Assembly: GCA_017995495.1 (NCBI GenBank)
Contig: JAGOIS010000039.1
Location: forward strand, 1 to 10,083
DNA: 10,083 bases
Direction: 5' to 3'
From: Candidatus Cloacimonadota bacterium
Lineage (GTDB): Bacteria > Cloacimonadota > Cloacimonadia > Cloacimonadales > Cloacimonadaceae
Shown here: piece by piece, positions 1-6,422 of the stretch
Numbering within the stretch: the first letter of the stretch is position 1
Layout of the letters: every line of letters starts with the position of its first letter
Notes under the pieces: generated by a model
What the model was told of the DNA's origin: nothing
Database searches by the model: none
What the model saw: only the letters and a program-made list of their open reading frames with translations
Program-made: the position numbers and the translations under genes

Positions 1-16
1 AGTGGAGTAGCTGTTT

Positions 17-100
17 TTTGTGAATCCATAGCCTGTAATGCTGATCAGTAAAGGAAAAAATGGATTCACAAGGTTTTTGCCGGGTTTGTGAATTTGTGAA
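17..100. repeat. TTTGTGAA box cluster with inverted repeat
   Basis: TTTGTGAA occurs three times on the plus strand, at 17-24, 85-92 and 93-100, the last two back to back. Its core also occurs once inverted, as TTCACAA at 65-71. The first and inverted copies belong to a longer inverted repeat: TTGTGAATCCAT at 18-29 is the reverse complement of ATGGATTCACAA at 60-71, giving 12 perfect pairs around a 30-base spacer. The arrangement could be an operator array, the end of a mobile element or a dispersed repeat. The sequence alone does not decide. The block is AT-rich compared with the gene beside it. Confidence 0.6.
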
Positions 101-311
101 TTTACCCTCTTGGTCTGTTGATCCCCTTCCCGCCCCTCAATGCTCCGCTTATCCCCAAGCCACGCCCGGGTTATGGGCGGATCCAGCCATCGCCTGGGCA
201 TGAGCCGGACTTTGGCCCGACATCCACGCTCAGGAGTGATGTCAGGATCGGGGTGGCAAAATCCGTTTGCCACAGCGGCCGGAGGACGCTTACCAGGCAG
301 CCGAGCTGCCT

Positions 312-333
312 CTGTCGAACGGGAATTCGACAG
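312..333. repeat. Perfect 8-bp hairpin
   Basis: CTGTCGAA (312-319) and TTCGACAG (326-333) are exact reverse complements separated by the six bases CGGGAA. The hairpin lies about 125 bases beyond the stop of the minus-strand ATPase gene, so it could sit in that transcript's 3' end. No run of U follows on either strand, so it does not qualify as a standard intrinsic terminator. It could also be a protein-binding palindrome. Confidence 0.4.
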
Positions 334-456
334 CCCAATCGGCGCCCTGGTCGCGCGCCGTCATCCTCGCTCAGGCTGGGCTGTTGCGCAGCATTCCACT
401 GCTGCGACAACTCTTCCGCAGGATCGGCATCCTGCGCCACGTGTTTTTCGCCTGTG

Positions 457-2874
457 TCAGTCCGTCCGGTTGGTTTCCCCCAGATATTTGGCCAGGGGAC
501 GCTTGACCAGTTCCGTCACCAGCAGATAGAGCAGGGCCAGGCCCAGGATGAGGGCCAGATGCTCCGGGCGCGGGGTTTGGAACTCTAAGAAGCGCGCGGT
601 CCAGGGTAAGGCCGGCAAAGCCACCGCCAGCAGTATGGCGATGCCTGAAAGCGCGATTATCAGTGGCGCCGGCCAGCCTGCTTTTTCCACGTTCTGCATG
701 GAGCGGATCGAAAACAGCAACAGCAGTTCCATGGTCACGCTGGCAATGAACCAGTTGGTTTGCAGCACGCCGGGCGCCAGGCGGAAAAAGAGGCCGAAAC
801 AGATGAGGTCGAAAACCGTGCTCACGAAGCCCAGGGTGAGGAAGGTGATGTAGAGGGAGCGGAAATCGTATTTCTGCGGCCAGGCCACCTCGTTTTTGGG
901 CACGCGGTCGAAGGCTATCGCCAGCATGGGAAAGTCAGAGAGCAGATTGAGCATCAGCAGTTGCTTGGGCAGCATGGGCAGAAAATTGATGAAGATGGAG
1001 CCGATGGCCACAGCGTAGAAATGGCCGAAATTGGCGACCAGGGTGGCGCGGATGTATTTGAGCGTGTTGGCATGGGTTTCGCGTCCGGAGCGGATGCCGT
1101 CCATGATCACGCGCAGGTCGTTTTTGAGCAGCACGATGTCGGAGGTCTCGCGGGCCACGTCGGAAGCGGAATCCACCACCAAGGAAACGTGGGCGGCCTT
1201 GAGGGCCGGGGCGTCGTTGATCCCCTCGCCCAAAAATCCGACCGTGAACTGCTGTTTGAGCAGCTTGATCAGCTGCAGTTTCTGCTCCGGGGTGGTGCGG
1301 GCAAAAACCCTTATCTGGCCTGCCTTTTGCCTCTGTTCGTCCTCCGGCAGGGCCAGAAAGGCGCCAGCTTCCACCACCTCGTCCGCGCTGGTCACCAATC
1401 CCGCCTCCCGGCCCACGGCATCAGCCACCAGCAGGGCGTCGCCGGTGATGATCGTAATCTGCACATGCAGTTCCCGCGCGGCTTGCACCGTTTCCAGAGT
1501 GGTGGATTTGAGCCGGTCGATGAAAGATACAAAACCGGCGAATTTGGCTTCGCCCTCCTCCCTGTAGCTGAGCCCCAGGATGCGGTGGCCCAAACGTTCT
1601 TCCGCCAGCAGCCAGGCGTTGAGGCTGTCCATGCCGGCCAGGCCCTTGTCCAGAAAGTATTCAGGGCTGCCCCGGCGAATGTGGATGCGGGACCCGGAGG
1701 GGGTTTGGACCAAGGCGCCATTGCTGCGCAGAGCGGGGTCGAAACCTTCCTCCTCCAAGACTGTGAAGCCAGCCAGTTGATCCCTCAATTCCCCGCTCAG
1801 GGCTTCATCCAAAGCCCGGTCGAAGGGTTCGGGGTTTTGCTTGTCCAGGTCGTGAGCGGCCAACCTGGCCAGCAGCAGAGGGTCGAATCCGGAACCAGGC
1901 GCGCGTTGGCTCTCCACCAGGAAAAGCCTGTTCTCGGTGATGGTGCCGGTTTTGTCCGTGCAGAGCAGGTTTACGCCGCCCAGGTCCTGAACGGAAGAGA
2001 GGCGCTTAACGATCACGCCCTTTTGGGCAAAGTGCAACGCCCCGCGCGAAAGCGAGAAGGTGAGCACCAGTGGCAGGGCTTCCGGGATCACGGACACAGC
2101 AAGCGCGATGGCGAAGATGAGCAGGGTGGGGAAGTCGGTGTTGCCGCGGTTGATCAGCAGATTGGCCAGCACGATGCAGACCAGGGTGATGAGGGTAACG
2201 CGCAAAATGAACTTGCTGATGCGGTCGATACCCTTGGTAAGTTCGCTTTCCTGCTGAACGGAGGAGGCCGTGGCAGAGATCGAGGCCAGGCGGGTGGAGG
2301 TTCCGGTGGCGCTGATTTCCGCCAGGGCGTTGCCCCGCACGATCACCACCCCCTGCAGCAGGGTATTCTGTTCCGAGGGGGTTTGGCCGGGTTCCGCGGC
2401 TTGTTTGGACACGGGAATACTCTCGCCGGTGAAGGTGGTTTCGTCCGCCATCAGCTCACGGGTTTGGCGGATCACGGCGTCGGCGGGAACAATGTCTCCG
2501 GGCTTGAGTTTGATGATGTCGCCCGGCACCAGCTCCGCGGTGTCCAACTCCTGGTCCCGGCCCTCCCTGATGACGGTTACCCTCTTCACCAGATAGCTTT
2601 TAAGGCTGGCCGCCGCCGCATTGGCCTTGTATTCCTGAAAAACATTCAGGGCGGTGCCCAAAACGATGAAAAAGATGATGAAAGAGGCGTCGATCGGCTC
2701 TCCCAGAATGAAGGTGACCACCGCCGCGGCCAACAGCAGGAGGTTGAAAATTCCCTTCAACTGGCGCCAGATCAGCTTCAGCAGGCTGAAGCGGCTTTCC
2801 GGCAGCACATTAAGTCCGTGTACAGCCCGGCGTTTGATCACCTCGGCTGCGCTGAGCCCGGTCAAATTATTCAT
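457..2874 (-). CDS. P-type cation-transporting ATPase, MgtA/P3B-like
   Basis: Inner-membrane ATP-driven cation pump of 805 residues, complete. An N-terminal cation-ATPase segment and two helices (about 41-79) come first. The actuator domain carries TGES at 149-152. Helices 3-4 (about 222-273) include the PEALP ion-site motif at 264-268. The phosphorylation loop has DKTGT with catalytic Asp307. The nucleotide domain has a GSPE motif at 402-405, with Arg401 where Lys is usual. TGD lies at 477-479 and the hinge motif at 549-557. Helices 5-10 run from about 610 to 790 and include NLLSD. The stretches around VIVKRLSSVQDLGG and the NLLSD helix resemble Mg2+ pumps of the MgtA type more than Ca2+, heavy-metal or K+ pumps, so Mg2+ or another divalent ion is a reasonable but unproven substrate. 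The hinge reads GEGIND instead of the usual GDGxND, putting Glu550 where a Mg2+-binding Asp is expected. The ATG start has AAGGA seven bases upstream. A weak extended -10 (TGATATACC) lies near 2916-2924 on this strand. The gene appears monocistronic. Confidence 0.93.
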   Translation of the reverse strand: MNNLTGLSAAEVIKRRAVHGLNVLPESRFSLLKLIWRQLKGIFNLLLLAAAVVTFILGEPIDASFIIFFIVLGTALNVFQEYKANAAAASLKSYLVKRVTVIREGRDQELDTAELVPGDIIKLKPGDIVPADAVIRQTRELMADETTFTGESIPVSKQAAEPGQTPSEQNTLLQGVVIVRGNALAEISATGTSTRLASISATASSVQQESELTKGIDRISKFILRVTLITLVCIVLANLLINRGNTDFPTLLIFAIALAVSVIPEALPLVLTFSLSRGALHFAQKGVIVKRLSSVQDLGGVNLLCTDKTGTITENRLFLVESQRAPGSGFDPLLLARLAAHDLDKQNPEPFDRALDEALSGELRDQLAGFTVLEEEGFDPALRSNGALVQTPSGSRIHIRRGSPEYFLDKGLAGMDSLNAWLLAEERLGHRILGLSYREEGEAKFAGFVSFIDRLKSTTLETVQAARELHVQITIITGDALLVADAVGREAGLVTSADEVVEAGAFLALPEDEQRQKAGQIRVFARTTPEQKLQLIKLLKQQFTVGFLGEGINDAPALKAAHVSLVVDSASDVARETSDIVLLKNDLRVIMDGIRSGRETHANTLKYIRATLVANFGHFYAVAIGSIFINFLPMLPKQLLMLNLLSDFPMLAIAFDRVPKNEVAWPQKYDFRSLYITFLTLGFVSTVFDLICFGLFFRLAPGVLQTNWFIASVTMELLLLFSIRSMQNVEKAGWPAPLIIALSGIAILLAVALPALPWTARFLEFQTPRPEHLALILGLALLYLLVTELVKRPLAKYLGETNRTD

Positions 2875-3137
2875 GATCCATCCTTATGACTAATGCTCCG
2901 GGTGTTTGCCACTCGGGTATATCAGATCCGAAGTTGATCAGCGGCAAAGCACTTAGATATAATTCTGTTATTGTTTTGAGGCTTTCAAAATTGGCTTCCG
3001 GCAGAACTGTCAAGCAGAAAATCCGTACTGGAGGCATCGGGGGCGGAAATGGTACAGGGCCATAAGTTCTCACCCAAGCCTTCAAATCGGTTTCACTTGT
3101 CACACTGGTCGTAACTGTTTATAGGATTGTGAGATGA

Positions 3138-3318
3138 ATAGGGCTGGCTTTAGACGGTGTCAACGTGGTCCGTGGCATTCTCAAGGAATTGATCTCCTAT
3201 TGTGCTGAATTGCAGAAACAACAGAGACAGCAAGATAAGTTGGATGCCTGGCATCAAAAGAGTTGAAGGTCCTGAGCCGCTGGAAAAGGAGATGGACCGA
3301 TTTGATACTGAGAATTAA
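3138..3318 (+). pseudogene. Possible frameshifted gene remnant, unknown family
   Basis: Forty-two open codons (3138-3263), bounded by TGA on both sides, read like an amphipathic helical protein, including DGVNVVRGILKELISYCAEL followed by a Gln/Lys-rich stretch. Shifting frame at about 3253 gives a further 21 open codons ending at TAA 3316-3318, with KRVEGPEPLEKEMDRFDTEN. Both pieces are charged and helix-prone, and the second directly continues the first if one frameshift is allowed. No start codon with a ribosome binding site is present. I do not recognise the family. Chance open frames are a real alternative at this length. Confidence 0.25.
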
Positions 3319-3377
3319 GCAGCGTAATCAGATATTCGAACACGGTCTTTTCAAAACCGACTCACCAACAAATGCTG

Positions 3378-3430
3378 TCCATATTATACATTGGGCTACT
3401 GAAAATATAATATAGAATTCCATATTATAC
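3378..3430. repeat. AT-rich block with duplicated TCCATATTATAC
   Basis: The 12-mer TCCATATTATAC occurs at 3378-3389 and again at 3419-3430, 41 bases apart. Between them TATAATAT at 3406-3413 is the exact inverse of the ATATTATA inside both copies, so three copies of one 8-base palindromic half are present within 50 bases. The block lies just beyond the fic stop codon. TATAAT at 3406-3411 matches a -10 hexamer, but no -35 is placed for it. It may be an operator, the scar of an excised element, or simple AT-rich sequence. Confidence 0.5.
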
Positions 3431-3462
3431 TTTCCCGCCGGAAAACGATAAACTGAGATATG

Positions 3463-4596
3463 CTATGTAGTGAAAGTATCAATATACTGCTGAAACACAA
3501 AGATCCGATTCCGCGCGTAACTGGTAGTTTCGTGCAGAATTCCGGCATCAACCAGAGTTTTAATAAGGCCGTTGGCCGGGACATAGTTTAGCCCCAGAAG
3601 TTCTTCCACTTCTTTGACAGTTACGATCGGGGATTGATAAAGGTGCATGAGCAGTTTCCTGGCCTTGTCAGCCCTGCGGCCCAGCTTGACCAGCTTACTA
3701 TCTACATCGCGATGCAGGGTCAAGATCTTCTCGAAGGTTAGTTTCCCATTATTGGCAGTGTCTACAGCAGCCGTCAAAAAGAACCTCACCCAATGGCCGA
3801 TATCGTTCGACTCTCTTACCTTTGTCAGCCCGTCATAATACTGCCCACGGTGCTTTTCAAAGAAGTCGGACAGGTATAAAGTGGGCCTGAGAAGGAGTCC
3901 GTTGCTCACGAGGTAGAGGGTGATCAACAGCCTGCCGATACGTCCGTTCCCGTCCAAAAAGGGATGGATTGTCTCAAACTGGTAATGGGCGATCGCGCAC
4001 CTGATCAGATGAGGAACCAATATCCGGTCGTTATGCAGAAAATTCTCAAAATCGTCCAGCAATGCGGGTATGTCATCAATATGGGGTGGAATATAGGCTG
4101 CGTCGGCTATTGACGATCCCCCGATCCAGTTTTGGCTGCTGCGGAATTCTCCGGGTGACTTGTGTTTTCCGCGTACGTTATCCATGAGGATGGAATGTGT
4201 TAACCGGATCAGCCGTAAAGACAGGGGCAGGTTTTCCAACTGCCGGATAGCTTCGTTCATGGCACGAACGTAGTTTTGTACCTCGCGCCTGTCATCCCGT
4301 TTCTCAGGCAGTACGGCTTCCTCTCTCAGGATTACGTCATCGATGTTGGTTTTTGTTCCTTCGATCCGGCTGGAAGTATTCGCTTCCTTGATGATGTGCA
4401 TCTGAATGAACATGTCCACATTGGGCACGATTCTGGAAAACGCGTTCAACTCACCCAAGGCTTGGGTGGCTTTTTCCAGCAAAACGTTGATGCGGGGATC
4501 TTCCCAGATCCATTCCTGATCCACCTTACTGGGCAGGAAACTCTGATACTGATACTGCGCACGGTACACACCGCTCTTGAAGTCTTCGAATTTCAT
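3463..4596 (-). CDS. Fic-domain protein (probable AMP transferase)
   Basis: A 377-residue Fic protein that probably transfers AMP from ATP to hydroxyl side chains of target proteins in the cytoplasm. The active-site motif HPFLDGNGRIGR lies at 211-222, with catalytic His211 and phosphate-binding Asn217/Arg219/Arg222. An N-terminal Fic_N-type region (about 1-90) contains SSRIEG at 75-80, the inhibitory helix motif of class II Fic proteins, where Glu79 would block productive ATP binding. The C-terminal part (about 305-375) looks like a winged helix (TVKEVEELLGLNYVPANGLIKTLVDAG, about residues 326-352), so DNA binding and self-regulation are possible. This Fic_N-Fic-winged helix layout is widespread. 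The start is ATG with GAAGGGAA immediately upstream. No antitoxin gene is adjacent, which fits built-in inhibition. The gene stands alone between two gene-poor gaps and is less GC-biased than its neighbours, suggesting acquisition. The natural target is unknown. Confidence 0.93.
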   Translation of the reverse strand: MKFEDFKSGVYRAQYQYQSFLPSKVDQEWIWEDPRINVLLEKATQALGELNAFSRIVPNVDMFIQMHIIKEANTSSRIEGTKTNIDDVILREEAVLPEKRDDRREVQNYVRAMNEAIRQLENLPLSLRLIRLTHSILMDNVRGKHKSPGEFRSSQNWIGGSSIADAAYIPPHIDDIPALLDDFENFLHNDRILVPHLIRCAIAHYQFETIHPFLDGNGRIGRLLITLYLVSNGLLLRPTLYLSDFFEKHRGQYYDGLTKVRESNDIGHWVRFFLTAAVDTANNGKLTFEKILTLHRDVDSKLVKLGRRADKARKLLMHLYQSPIVTVKEVEELLGLNYVPANGLIKTLVDAGILHETTSYARNRIFVFQQYIDTFTT

Positions 4597-4702
4597 TTCC
4601 CTTCTCGCTCTATCTCGTAAATTAGTACATCCATATTGATACTTACAGCCCGTACCTCAAGCTTGTAAACACAGCATGACGCACGCAAAGGTCGAGGAAA
4701 CG

Positions 4703-4729
4703 AGTATAAGAAACCGATGTGTTTGTCAA
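4703..4729 (-). promoter_or_regulatory. Candidate sigma-70-type promoter for fic
   Basis: On the minus strand TTGACA (4724-4729) is followed after 15 bases by TATACT (4703-4708). An overlapping TTGTTG would give an 18-base spacing to the same -10. The hexamers are close to consensus, but the 15-base spacing is short. Transcription would start roughly 100 bases before the fic ATG at 4596, leaving a leader in which no riboswitch is evident. Confidence 0.4.
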
Positions 4730-4869
4730 CAACTTTCGCCTCAGTTCCAGTTATTAGCAAGAAGCGGCTGATCAAGTGGTAGGGGGGATCGTCATAACAT
4801 CCTGATAGTGCCATGCAAATGGATTGATTCCATCTGGTTAAATCTCGTAACAGGAATTCTCGAATTTAA

Positions 4870-4936
4870 AAAAACCTTGATCCTGGATTTACAAAAACCG
4901 TGATACTGGATTTGTATAGAGGGTGATACTGGGGTC
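4870..4936. repeat. Three tandem 23-bp repeat units
   Basis: Units begin at 4870, 4893 and 4916 with an exact 23-base period. The first two share AAAAACC-(T/G)-TGAT-(C/A)-CTGGATTT, with two mismatches over 21 bases. The third keeps GTGATACTGG at the same phase but has diverged on both sides. There are no spacers, so this is not a CRISPR array. The period of about two helical turns would place each core on the same DNA face, as in iteron or operator arrays. A looser match, TTGATACTCTATAC, follows at 4987-5000, out of phase. The array lies between the divergent fic and CARF nuclease genes. Confidence 0.6.
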
Positions 4937-5029
4937 TCACCGCAAACGGCGATTTGCAGCGAAAGTGAAACTATTTGCAATTTAACTTGATACTCTATAC
5001 GGAAATGGTTGCAGGAGGGCAAAGGCGAA

Positions 5030-5185
5030 ATGGACACCACGGAGGACACGCGACACGCCATAGTGGTGGTTGGAATGGATGGAAAGCACGGCTACATGAA
5101 TGACCAAAGCAAGGGCCAGGGCAAGAATTTCCGTTATCCATGGGAGAAGTTCATGGCCTCTGCCGCAGCGGCAGTCACACCCTGA
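5030..5185 (+). pseudogene. Short frame resembling the C-terminal end of a C39-like cysteine peptidase
   Basis: A 51-codon ATG frame, open upstream without an ATG to 4991. It contains RHAIVVVGMDG (residues 8-18), then YMND (22-25), a Gly/Lys stretch and YPWEKF (36-41). In C39-like peptidases a His in a (G)HAVVVVGYD strand and an Asn/Asp in a (V)NDP turn complete the catalytic site, followed by a W..F element, and all three are recognisable here. The N-terminal half with the catalytic Cys is missing, and the upstream sequence is full of stops, so the likeliest reading is a truncated remnant. AGGAGG lies 11 bases before the ATG, so expression of a small protein cannot be excluded. The family match is from pattern recognition, not a search. 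Confidence 0.4.
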
Positions 5186-5302
5186 TGAACTTGTAAGCCA
5201 AGGGTGGATTTTTGCTCAGGTTGTCGCCTGACCCAGAAAAATTATGTTGACCAACAGAACCGCCCCGGGGATATTGGCGGCAAAGATGAATTGAGGTGAA
5301 AA

Positions 5303-6376
5303 ATGTCACGATATTTGGTATCGTTGCTGGGGGAACTGGTGATTCCCAATCTCTTGTTGATCAAGACCTTGGAAAATGTGGACCAATATGTTTTCATCTG
5401 CCCCAAGAGCGGAGGGGAGCGCGATCAGGTGCGGCGGGTGTGCGCCGTCTGCCAGATCGAGGACCCGGTGATCCTGGAAGTTGATGAATTCAGCCTTGAG
5501 GATATCGACCGGGGCTTAAAATCCCAGCTTGGCAGCGCCGGGGTTGAATACTGGGTGAATCTGACCGGTGGCTCCAGAATCCTGGCCCTGGCCACCTTCG
5601 ACCACTTCCACAAGAGCAATGATGCCCATATCCTCTATCTGCCTCCCGGGAAAAACAGCTTTCAACAACTTTGGCCCAGCCACGTGGAAAACCAGCTGGG
5701 GGTGACTTACAGGCTGGGTCTGGATGACTGTCTCCAGGCGCACGGAGTGCAGGTGCTCCTGAAATCCCAGCAACTGAGGGACATGAACCAGCTGGAGGCC
5801 ATGTTCAACATCATCACCCAAAACTCCAATTCGCATTTCATGAGCCGTTTGAACCGCCTGGGGGCCGAACCCAAGAGCGCCAACGAAGAAATGAACATGA
5901 CCCAACTGAGTTCCAGATTCAGCAGGGCTTTGGGTATATCCCCGCATGAGGTGCTCCACCCGGGCTGGCTGTCCTTCATCAAGGGAGCCTGGTTCGAGGA
6001 ATACATGGCCCACTGGGTGGGAAGGTTGATCAGTGCAGCCTATCACGGGGTGGCGATCGAAAAAGACGGGGTGCAGAATGAATTGGATTGCGCGTTCATG
6101 CACGAAAACCAGCTTCACATAATGGAACTCAAGGCTTCCGCCAATCTCAACGACATGAACGAATTTCTCTACAAACTCGATTCGCTGGGGCGGGATTTTG
6201 GCCTGCGCCCGCGCTGCCATCTGGTGATCGCCGATCCGGACGTCGAAAATGGTTTGCGTCAGGCGCCTCAAATTCTGCGCCGGGCCAGGTCCATGGGCAT
6301 CAATGTGCTGGTGTACAGACAATTGCTGCCGCGAAACATCGAAGAGACGCTAAGGGGCGTTTTGGAACTCAAGTAA
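5303..6376 (+). CDS. CARF-domain nuclease, DUF1887 (Card1/Can2-like)
   Basis: A 357-residue protein with the two-part build of Card1/Can2. In known members an N-terminal CARF domain binds cyclic tetra-adenylate made by type III CRISPR Cas10 and switches on a C-terminal PD-(D/E)XK nuclease that cuts DNA and/or RNA. Visible here are the family's opening strand and ligand loop (RYLVSLLGELVIPNLLLIK, 3-21) and the second CARF loop NLTGGSR (86-92), close to the usual NxTGGTK. A mid-region spans about 150-225. The nuclease begins with the conserved GAWFEEYM helix (228-235), followed by NELD (259-262) and MELKAS (274-279), giving Asp262, Glu275 and Lys277 as the metal-binding and catalytic set. All key positions look intact, so the enzyme should be active. 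Its length is close to that of characterised members. The ATG at 5303 has GAGG ending six bases upstream. No cas gene or CRISPR array occurs in the window, so it is an orphan here. Cys33, Cys47 and Cys50 are an unusual cluster in the CARF part. The gene converges on fumB with a 46-base gap. Confidence 0.9.
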   Translation: MSRYLVSLLGELVIPNLLLIKTLENVDQYVFICPKSGGERDQVRRVCAVCQIEDPVILEVDEFSLEDIDRGLKSQLGSAGVEYWVNLTGGSRILALATFDHFHKSNDAHILYLPPGKNSFQQLWPSHVENQLGVTYRLGLDDCLQAHGVQVLLKSQQLRDMNQLEAMFNIITQNSNSHFMSRLNRLGAEPKSANEEMNMTQLSSRFSRALGISPHEVLHPGWLSFIKGAWFEEYMAHWVGRLISAAYHGVAIEKDGVQNELDCAFMHENQLHIMELKASANLNDMNEFLYKLDSLGRDFGLRPRCHLVIADPDVENGLRQAPQILRRARSMGINVLVYRQLLPRNIEETLRGVLELK

Positions 6377-6422
6377 ATCGGAGCGTTGCCGAGCCCTGAT
6401 TCACACGGACTCAGTTCGCGGG

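Larger units (their letters stand above)
1..456. other. Gene-free left edge with repeats
   Basis: I see no supported gene in this stretch, which lies downstream of the minus-strand ATPase gene. Several overlapping open frames exist on both strands, but none has a ribosome binding site or a recognisable protein. The best of them is a GTG-initiated minus-strand frame of 89 codons (171-440) that begins 16 bases after the ATPase stop. It is rich in Arg, Pro and Cys and resembles no family I know. The stretch holds two structures listed separately: a cluster of TTTGTGAA boxes at 17-100 and a perfect hairpin at 312-333. Confidence 0.5.
2875..3462. other. Intergenic stretch with short coding-like scraps
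   Basis: No gene here can be supported with confidence. A minus-strand frame of 78 codons (2867-3103) opens with GTG, lacks a ribosome binding site and overlaps the ATPase start by 8 bases. On the plus strand an ATG frame of 59 codons (2886-3065) lies opposite it and ends in a Gly-rich tail (GGIGGGNGTGP); it also lacks a ribosome binding site. The two cannot both be ordinary genes, and the proline run of one is the complement of the glycine run of the other. Further right lie a broken coding-like stretch (3138-3318) and an AT-rich repeat block (3378-3430), both listed separately. The mix suggests old insertions and deletions between two minus-strand genes. Confidence 0.45.
4597..5029. other. 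Intergenic stretch between divergent fic and C39-like/CARF genes
   Basis: These 433 bases separate fic (minus strand) from the plus-strand genes. They hold a likely fic promoter (4703-4729) and three tandem 23-bp units (4870-4936). They also hold a short inverted repeat, GCAAA/TTTGC, at 4942-4946 and 4953-4957. Minus-strand open frames at 4593-4814 and 4792-5061 cross these elements. They lack recognisable protein features, so I do not treat them as genes. Confidence 0.5.

Noticed and set aside
760..2889. A 709-codon plus-strand open frame opposite the ATPase gene
   Set aside because: It is exactly antisense to a complete ATPase with all motifs. Its translation is rich in Gln, Gly and His with no family features, as expected from the complement of a GC-biased gene.
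4870..4936. Possible CRISPR array
   Set aside because: The units are directly tandem with a 23-base period, degenerate and without spacers. This matters given the CARF gene nearby, but the array structure is absent.
4593..5061. Two minus-strand open frames upstream of fic
   Set aside because: They run through the likely fic promoter and the tandem repeats, lack ribosome binding sites and resemble no protein.
5247..5276. TTGACC followed by ATATT as a promoter for the CARF gene
   Set aside because: The -10 match is poor and the start site would fall almost on the ribosome binding site.
5215..5280. Short hairpins (TCAGG/CCTGA and CCGCC/GGCGG) before the CARF gene
   Set aside because: The stems are only 5 bp with no U-tract or known riboswitch pattern, so they are not enough to call a terminator or leader element.
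5516..6322. A 268-codon minus-strand open frame opposite the CARF nuclease
   Set aside because: The plus strand carries the full CARF and nuclease motifs with a good ribosome binding site, so the minus frame is a shadow.
6377..6422. Bidirectional terminator in the convergent gap between the CARF gene and fumB
   Set aside because: No stem longer than four pairs and no T-run was found in the 46 bases.
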